A stretch of 64,000 nucleotides of DNA from Colwellia hornerae (GTDB lineage: Bacteria; Pseudomonadota; Gammaproteobacteria; Enterobacterales; Alteromonadaceae). The stretch is from the NCBI RefSeq assembly GCF_007954355.1, contig NZ_VOLR01000020.1, forward strand, positions 1 to 64,000, given 5' to 3'. Position numbers and translations under genes: made by a program. Under the pieces are notes generated by a model. That model had not been told where the DNA came from. It made no database searches and saw only the letters and a list, made by a program, of their open reading frames with translations. The first letter of the stretch is position 1. Every line of letters starts with the position of its first letter. Shown piece after piece: positions 59,232 through 64,000 of this stretch.

Positions 59232-61757
59232 CTAAAGATCTCTTACAGGTGGTGGTGCTAAAACTTCACGGGCACCGTTATGGCCTGGCGAACTGACTAC
59301 ATTTTGGTTTTCCATATCTTCAACTATGCGTGCTGCACGGTTATAACCAATTCTAAATTTACGTTGCACACTTGATATCGAAACACGTCGGCCCTTAGTA
59401 ACAAATTCAACCGCTTCGTCATATAAGGTATCAAGTTCAACCGCTTCATCAGCTTCGGCTTGTTCGCCCGGTAACAAAATTTCATTATCAGTATCACCTG
59501 ACAATATTTCTTCAACGTAATTGGGTTCACCACGTGATTTCCAATCAGCAACCACAGCATGTACTTCGTCATCGTTGACAAAAGCGCCATGAACGCGCAC
59601 AGAAACAGCTTCGCCCGGCGGTAAATAAAACATGTCACCCATGCCTAATAACTGTTCAGCACCTTGTTGGTCGAGAATAATACGTGACTCCATTCTCGAT
59701 TGTACACGCAGTGCCATACGGGTTGGGATATTGGCTTTAATCAAACCGGTAATCACGTCTGCGGAAGGACGTTGCGTTGCTAAAATTAAGTGCATACCGG
59801 CCGCTCGAGCTTTTTGAGCAATACGGGCAATAAGTTCTTCAACTTTTTTACCCGCAACCATCATCATATCGGCAAACTCGTCAACGAGAATAACAATCGC
59901 AGGCAATTTTTCTAACAAAGGCGGTGTTTGAGTAAAAGCATCATTAGGTTGCCAAGTAGGATCGATTAACGGCTCTCCAGCTTCAATAGCATTAAGCACT
60001 TTTTCATTGTAGCCTTTGAGGTTACGCACCCCTAAAGACGACATAAGTTTATAGCGACGTTCCATTTCACCCACACACCAACGCAGTGCGTTAGCGGCTT
60101 CTTTCATGTCGGTAACCACTTCAGCTAACAAATGTGGAATACCGTTATACACTGATAATTCAACTTGTTTTGGGTCAATCATTATCATCCGCACATCTTC
60201 TGGTGTGGATTTATACAAAATACTTACAATCATGGTATTAACAGCAACTGACTTACCAGATCCTGTTGTACCTGCGACTAATAAATGCGGCATTTTGGCT
60301 AGATCAGCTATCACAGGTTTACCCGAGATGTCGCTGCCAATCGCCATGGCTAAATGAGATCTTGATTCAGCAAATGCTGGAGCAGAGATAACATCAGTAA
60401 AATAGACCGTTTCTCGATATTTATTGGGTAACTCAACACCAATAACAGATTTACCTTCAATAACTTCAACAACACGGACACTTTTAGCAGACAAAGAGCG
60501 AGCAATATCTTGTGACAAACCACTCACTTTACTGGCTTTTACACCTGGCGCCAGATTTAACTCAAAACGGGTGATAACCGGTCCGGGATAAACCCCAACA
60601 ACTTCTGCTTTAACGCCAAACTCTAAGAGTTTTTCCTCAACTAATCGACTGACTAATTCAAGCTCTTTCTCGTCAATAGGATTTTGAGTCCGGTTAGGAC
60701 GATCTAATAAATCGAAGCCAGGTAATCCTTGGTAAGTTGCGCTATCTCTTTTTGTTGTGACCTTTATGGGTTCTTCAACATTTATCGGATCAACTTTCTC
60801 AAAGGCGGCGGTTATTTCATCTTCACTAACATGTTCTTGAACATTGAAAGCAAGAGGTTCACCGATAAGATCATCGATAGCGACAAAATGCTCAATATCC
60901 TCATCGGGATCAAAAGAAAAGTCCTCATTACTAGGGGCAATAATGTTTTGATGTTCTTGTTCATTGACTTCATCAAAAGCATGGTGTAATTCTTCGTTTT
61001 CATCCGCTAGGCTATCATCTAGCTGAAAGCTTGCTGGTTTTTTTTCAGTAAGTTCAGGTAAAGCCACTGGCTGATCTTTTTTCTCAACAGGACGAACCAA
61101 TAATGATTGCTTTAGTTTTTCAGCCTTTAATTCAGTAAAGTAATTTTGTATTTTTTGAGGTATTGTCAATAAATATTGCGCAAATAAAATCGTATAAGCA
61201 CCGGTTTTATCAATAAAGGCGATTAAAGAGAAACCCGTTAGTAGCACAAAGCCAGAAAGTAGGAAGGTTAAGAATAATAACGTGCTACCGACGAAAGAAA
61301 AGTATGGCAGAACGGTTTGACTTAACGCGTCACCAATAATGCCACCCGCTGAGAAGTAAAATACATCATCAAAGTTCATACTGGCAATTGATGTTATACC
61401 AATATAAAAAAGAATAAAGCCAATACACTTTAACCCTAAGGTTAAGTAATCTAATTGAATTAAGCGATGATATTTTTGAAACAATAACCACCCTGTTATT
61501 GCGGTCACAAAAGGTAGGCTATAAGAAATAAAACCAAATAAGTTTAACAGTAAGTCAGAAATATAAGCGCCAACAGCACCGCCTAAATTGCGAATAGGTG
61601 TTTGATAACCGCTTTGAGACCAGCCAGGATCAGCCGGGTTAAAGCTGAACAACGCTAACATAATAAACATGGCAAATAGAAAGGAAACTAACAAACCAGC
61701 TTCTAGCAATCGTTGCACACCATTTAATTTACTTTGAGTAGGAGATTCTGTAGACAA
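59232..61757 (-). CDS. ftsK: DNA translocase FtsK
   Basis: 841 aa, shorter than E. coli FtsK (1329) because of a short linker. The N-terminal ~200 residues contain four membrane segments that localise it to the division septum. A ~150-residue acidic linker follows. The motor has Walker [19 protein letters not shown], Walker [13 protein letters not shown] and [15 protein letters not shown]. The C-terminal gamma winged-helix domain [25 protein letters not shown] reads KOPS sequences and activates XerCD at dif. It lies between lrp and lolA as in E. coli. Confidence 0.97.
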   Translation of the reverse strand: MSTESPTQSKLNGVQRLLEAGLLVSFLFAMFIMLALFSFNPADPGWSQSGYQTPIRNLGGAVGAYISDLLLNLFGFISYSLPFVTAITGWLLFQKYHRLIQLDYLTLGLKCIGFILFYIGITSIASMNFDDVFYFSAGGIIGDALSQTVLPYFSFVGSTLLFLTFLLSGFVLLTGFSLIAFIDKTGAYTILFAQYLLTIPQKIQNYFTELKAEKLKQSLLVRPVEKKDQPVALPELTEKKPASFQLDDSLADENEELHHAFDEVNEQEHQNIIAPSNEDFSFDPDEDIEHFVAIDDLIGEPLAFNVQEHVSEDEITAAFEKVDPINVEEPIKVTTKRDSATYQGLPGFDLLDRPNRTQNPIDEKELELVSRLVEEKLLEFGVKAEVVGVYPGPVITRFELNLAPGVKASKVSGLSQDIARSLSAKSVRVVEVIEGKSVIGVELPNKYRETVYFTDVISAPAFAESRSHLAMAIGSDISGKPVIADLAKMPHLLVAGTTGSGKSVAVNTMIVSILYKSTPEDVRMIMIDPKQVELSVYNGIPHLLAEVVTDMKEAANALRWCVGEMERRYKLMSSLGVRNLKGYNEKVLNAIEAGEPLIDPTWQPNDAFTQTPPLLEKLPAIVILVDEFADMMMVAGKKVEELIARIAQKARAAGMHLILATQRPSADVITGLIKANIPTRMALRVQSRMESRIILDQQGAEQLLGMGDMFYLPPGEAVSVRVHGAFVNDDEVHAVVADWKSRGEPNYVEEILSGDTDNEILLPGEQAEADEAVELDTLYDEAVEFVTKGRRVSISSVQRKFRIGYNRAARIVEDMENQNVVSSPGHNGAREVLAPPPVRDL

Positions 61758-61897
61758 TATAATAAACCGAGTTAATAACTATTTTATAGCCATACCACTA
61801 AAGCTGCAGTAATATGGGTATGTTTATATACAGTAAAATAACAAACTATTGTAAGGAGTTAAATGTTTAAATCACTTACTTGACCTCAATGACACGA

Positions 61898-62380
61898 TTA
61901 ACGTTTAATCGGTAGAAAATTAGTCGATTTAACCTCTTCCATCACAACATAACTTCTACTTTCACTAACCGCGGGCAACCGAAGTAAGGTATCGCCTAAT
62001 AATTCTCGATAGGCAACCATGTCTGCAACGCGAGTTTTAAGTAAGAAGTCAAAGTTTCCAGACACTAAGTGACACTCTTGTATTACATCAAGTTCATGTA
62101 CCGCCTTAGAAAAATCATCAAAAACATCAGGACTGGTTTTAGTTAAGGTTATTTCCACCAATACCAGTAATGCAGCCTCAAGCTTTTGAGGGTTTAATAT
62201 TGCTTGGTAGCCTTTGATATACTTTTCTTTCTCTAGTCTTTTTACTCTTTCTAAACAAGGAGTTGGGCTTAGCCCTACCCTTTTAGACAATTCTATATTA
62301 GATATACGAGCATTCTTTTGCAGTTCAACGAGAATATTACGATCGATGCGATCTATGCTTTTATTTTGAGAATTCGACAT
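61898..62380 (-). CDS. lrp: Leucine-responsive regulatory protein Lrp
   Basis: 160 aa, close to E. coli Lrp (164). The N-terminal helix-turn-helix is DRNILVELQKNARISNIELSKRVGLSPTPCLERVKRLEKEKYIKGY; the C-terminal RAM (amino-acid-sensing) domain is LVLVEITLTKTSPDVF, ECHLVSGNFDFLLKTRVADM. It is a global feast/famine regulator. It is divergent from ald, whose homologues are often under Lrp-type control. Confidence 0.95.
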   Translation of the reverse strand: MSNSQNKSIDRIDRNILVELQKNARISNIELSKRVGLSPTPCLERVKRLEKEKYIKGYQAILNPQKLEAALLVLVEITLTKTSPDVFDDFSKAVHELDVIQECHLVSGNFDFLLKTRVADMVAYRELLGDTLLRLPAVSESRSYVVMEEVKSTNFLPIKR

Positions 62381-62515
62381 TATATAAAATACTATATATT
62401 TTTAATATGACAGGATTATATATCGCCAAATAAAATAATACGACAGGTTAATTCGAGAATAACGCATTATAATAGCCGCAAATATTATAAAAACAATACA
62501 ACAAGTGAGATGATT

Positions 62516-63637
62516 ATGATTATTGGTGTTCCTAAAGAAATTAAAAACCATGAATACCGTATAGGGTTAACTCCAGCAGGCGTTAATGAACTAACGGTTA
62601 ATGGTCATGAAGTGATTGTTGAAAATAACGGCGGCGAATCTATTGGTTTTGAAAACGAGCAATATATAGCCGCTGGTGCCAAGATTATAAACACAGCAGC
62701 AGAAATTTTTGCAACCGCTGACATGATAATAAAAGTAAAAGAACCGCAACCTGGCGAGTGTAAAATGCTACGCCCAGGTCAAATTCTTTTCACTTACCTA
62801 CATTTAGCTCCCGATGCTAAGCAAACTGAATTATTAGTTGCTTCTGGCGCAACGTGTATTGCCTACGAAACCGTAACCTCTGCTCAAGGTGGTTTACCTT
62901 TATTAGCGCCAATGTCGGAAGTAGCTGGCCGTATGTCTATTCAAGCAGGCGCTCATGCCCTTGAAAAAGCACAAGGTGGTTTAGGTGCTTTATTAGGTGG
63001 TGTTCCGGGTGTTGCTCCAGCGAAAGTATTAATTATCGGTGGTGGTGTTGTTGGTACTCAAGCTGCTCGTATGGCAGTAGGTATGGGTGCTGATGTAACA
63101 ATATTAGATCGTTCATTACCCCGTCTACGTCAATTAGACACTGAATTTGATGGCCGTTTAAAAACCGTTTACTCTACTGCTGATGCGATGGACCAATTAA
63201 TTGTTGAAGCTGATTTAGTAATAGGCGCGGTATTAATTCCGGGTGCAGCTGCACCTAAATTAGTGACAAGAGCTCACATCAGAATGATGAAAAAAGGTGC
63301 TGTTGTTGTTGATGTTGCTATTGACCAAGGTGGTTGTTTTGAAACATCAAAAGCAACGACTCATCAAGACCCAACGTATGTTGTTGACGACGTAGTACAT
63401 TACTGCGTAGCTAACATGCCTGGTGGCGTAGCACGCACATCAACAATGGCATTAACCAATGCAACCATGCCATTTGCGGTAATGCTTGCCAATAAGGGTG
63501 CAAAACAAGCCATGCTTGATAACGTACACTTAATGAATGGTTTAAACGTATTAGGTGGAAAAATCACTTACCAACCTGTAGCTGAAGTTTTAGGCTACGA
63601 ATACGTACCTCCTGAAGTGGCTATCGCTACTTTATAA
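62516..63637 (+). CDS. ald: Alanine dehydrogenase
   Basis: 373 aa from the ATG at 62516; an ATG two codons earlier is also in frame, but MIIGVPKEIKNHEYRIGLTP is the standard start and GTGAG is spaced 7-8 bases from it. It interconverts alanine with pyruvate, ammonia and NADH. Substrate-binding residues are in EYRIGLTP and MIIKVKEPQ; the catalytic histidine is in LFTYLHLAPD; the Rossmann motif is IIGGGVVGTQAARMAVGMGADV; and YVVDDVVHYCVANMPGGVARTST is the conserved late segment. It is divergent from lrp and ended by a strong terminator. Confidence 0.97.
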   Translation: MIIGVPKEIKNHEYRIGLTPAGVNELTVNGHEVIVENNGGESIGFENEQYIAAGAKIINTAAEIFATADMIIKVKEPQPGECKMLRPGQILFTYLHLAPDAKQTELLVASGATCIAYETVTSAQGGLPLLAPMSEVAGRMSIQAGAHALEKAQGGLGALLGGVPGVAPAKVLIIGGGVVGTQAARMAVGMGADVTILDRSLPRLRQLDTEFDGRLKTVYSTADAMDQLIVEADLVIGAVLIPGAAAPKLVTRAHIRMMKKGAVVVDVAIDQGGCFETSKATTHQDPTYVVDDVVHYCVANMPGGVARTSTMALTNATMPFAVMLANKGAKQAMLDNVHLMNGLNVLGGKITYQPVAEVLGYEYVPPEVAIATL

Positions 63638-63680
63638 GGACTGATAAACTATTTTTATGATCAACATATAAAAATTACAA

Positions 63681-63713
63681 ACCTCTGTTATATTTTTAAC
63701 AGAGGTTTTTTTT
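63681..63713 (+). terminator. Rho-independent terminator of ald
   Basis: ACCTCTGTTA and TAACAGAGGT form a perfect 10-bp stem with a 6-base loop, followed by a T-run, about 43 bases after the stop codon. Confidence 0.93.
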
Positions 63714-63729
63714 ACGAAAAATGTTAAAC

Positions 63730-63745
63730 CTGACCATATGGTTAA
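63730..63745. promoter_or_regulatory. RutR-type operator, box E
   Basis: CTGACCATATGGTTAA matches 14 of 16 RutR box positions. It lies 52 bp upstream of the oxygenase ATG and just after the ald terminator, in promoter position for the oxygenase only. Confidence 0.6.
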
Positions 63746-63797
63746 CTTGTGTTATATTTCAATAAACATCACTAAAATAAGAGTTAGGGAATCAATC

Positions 63798-64000
63798 ATG
63801 GAAATTCAGGTTGTCGATTATCAAGATAAAGACGCTGGAAAATTATTTGTTCAAAGCTTAAGAGAAACAGGTTTCGGTGTATTAATTAACCACCCTATTG
63901 AACAACAACTTGTGGAATCTATTTATAAAAATTGGTATCAATTTTTTAGCAGTGAAGAAAAGCATAACTTAAGTTTTGATCCCAAAAAACAAGATGGCTA
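63798..64000 (+). CDS. 2-oxoglutarate/Fe(II) oxygenase, isopenicillin N synthase family, N-terminal fragment (runs off window)
   Basis: The first 67 codons are visible. VVDYQDKDAGKLFVQSLRETGFGVLINHPIEQQLVESIYKNWYQFFSSEEKHNLSF matches the N-terminal domain of the isopenicillin N synthase/ACC oxidase-like family (xxLxxTGFxxLxNHxI, FFxLxxEEKxxL). The iron ligands (HxD...H) lie beyond the window. Ribosome binding site TTAGGGA precedes the ATG. The RutR-type box E upstream suggests a link to base or nucleoside metabolism; thymine-7-hydroxylase belongs to the same enzyme superfamily, but that function is only a hypothesis. Confidence 0.8.
   Translation, partial: MEIQVVDYQDKDAGKLFVQSLRETGFGVLINHPIEQQLVESIYKNWYQFFSSEEKHNLSFDPKKQDG

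Overview
The window looks like a chromosomal segment of a cold-adapted marine gammaproteobacterium of the Colwellia/Thalassotalea type (Alteromonadales). The DNA is AT-rich. Conserved gammaproteobacterial gene orders are present: yejM-yejL-yejK, ydjA-sppA-ansA, and lrp-ftsK-lolA-rarA-serS. Dimeric and monomeric NADP isocitrate dehydrogenases lie close together, as described for Colwellia maris. Genus assignment is inference from protein and gene-order resemblance, not from a search.

Layout. 1-127: inner edge of an IS66-type element running off the left side. 778-854: tRNA-Pro(GGG). 953-6880: envelope and nucleoid genes yejM, yejL and yejK, then pyrC, a tandem QueD-like protein and a secreted M23 peptidase. 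6958-8291: a solitary tyrosine recombinase with a 40-nt hairpin upstream. 8436-13034: a membrane-anchored cold-shock-domain protein, icd, an RRM RNA-binding protein and monomeric icd. 13306-32889: a nucleoside and organophosphate scavenging region with a phytase-like secreted protein, a phosphoribosyltransferase, a secreted EEP phosphodiesterase, add, deoD, deoB, udk, nupC, deoC, tdk, upp, deoA, cdd, a large TonB-dependent receptor, a RutR-like TetR regulator, a nonsense-interrupted second EEP gene and an alkaline phosphatase lipoprotein. 33397-33795: orphan HicB-like antitoxin. 34060-39162: divergent biotin genes bioBFCD and bioA with a BirA-type operator. 39213-45517: asnS, GNAT, nitroreductase, sppA, ansA. 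45604-47994: a complete IS66-family element with an 8-bp target duplication and a broken transposase gene. 48277-64000: DUF349 protein, yeaC, zinc-ribbon protein, alanine/glycine symporter, M14 peptidase, thioredoxin-like protein, serS, crcB, rarA, lolA, ftsK, lrp, ald and the start of a 2-oxoglutarate/Fe(II) oxygenase.

How the genes work together. The strongest system-level signal is a shared palindrome (yTGACCAnnTGGTyAA) at five places, each 45-81 bp upstream of a start codon: the phosphoribosyltransferase/phytase-like operon, deoB, cdd-deoA, the regulator itself, and the oxygenase at the right edge. It matches the known E. coli RutR box, and the window encodes a RutR-like protein. The inferred picture is a regulon in which surface and periplasmic enzymes release phosphate and nucleosides, a transporter brings nucleosides in, and phosphorylases, deaminases, kinases and DeoB/DeoC feed pentose and bases into metabolism. 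The oxygenase would be an unexpected regulon member.
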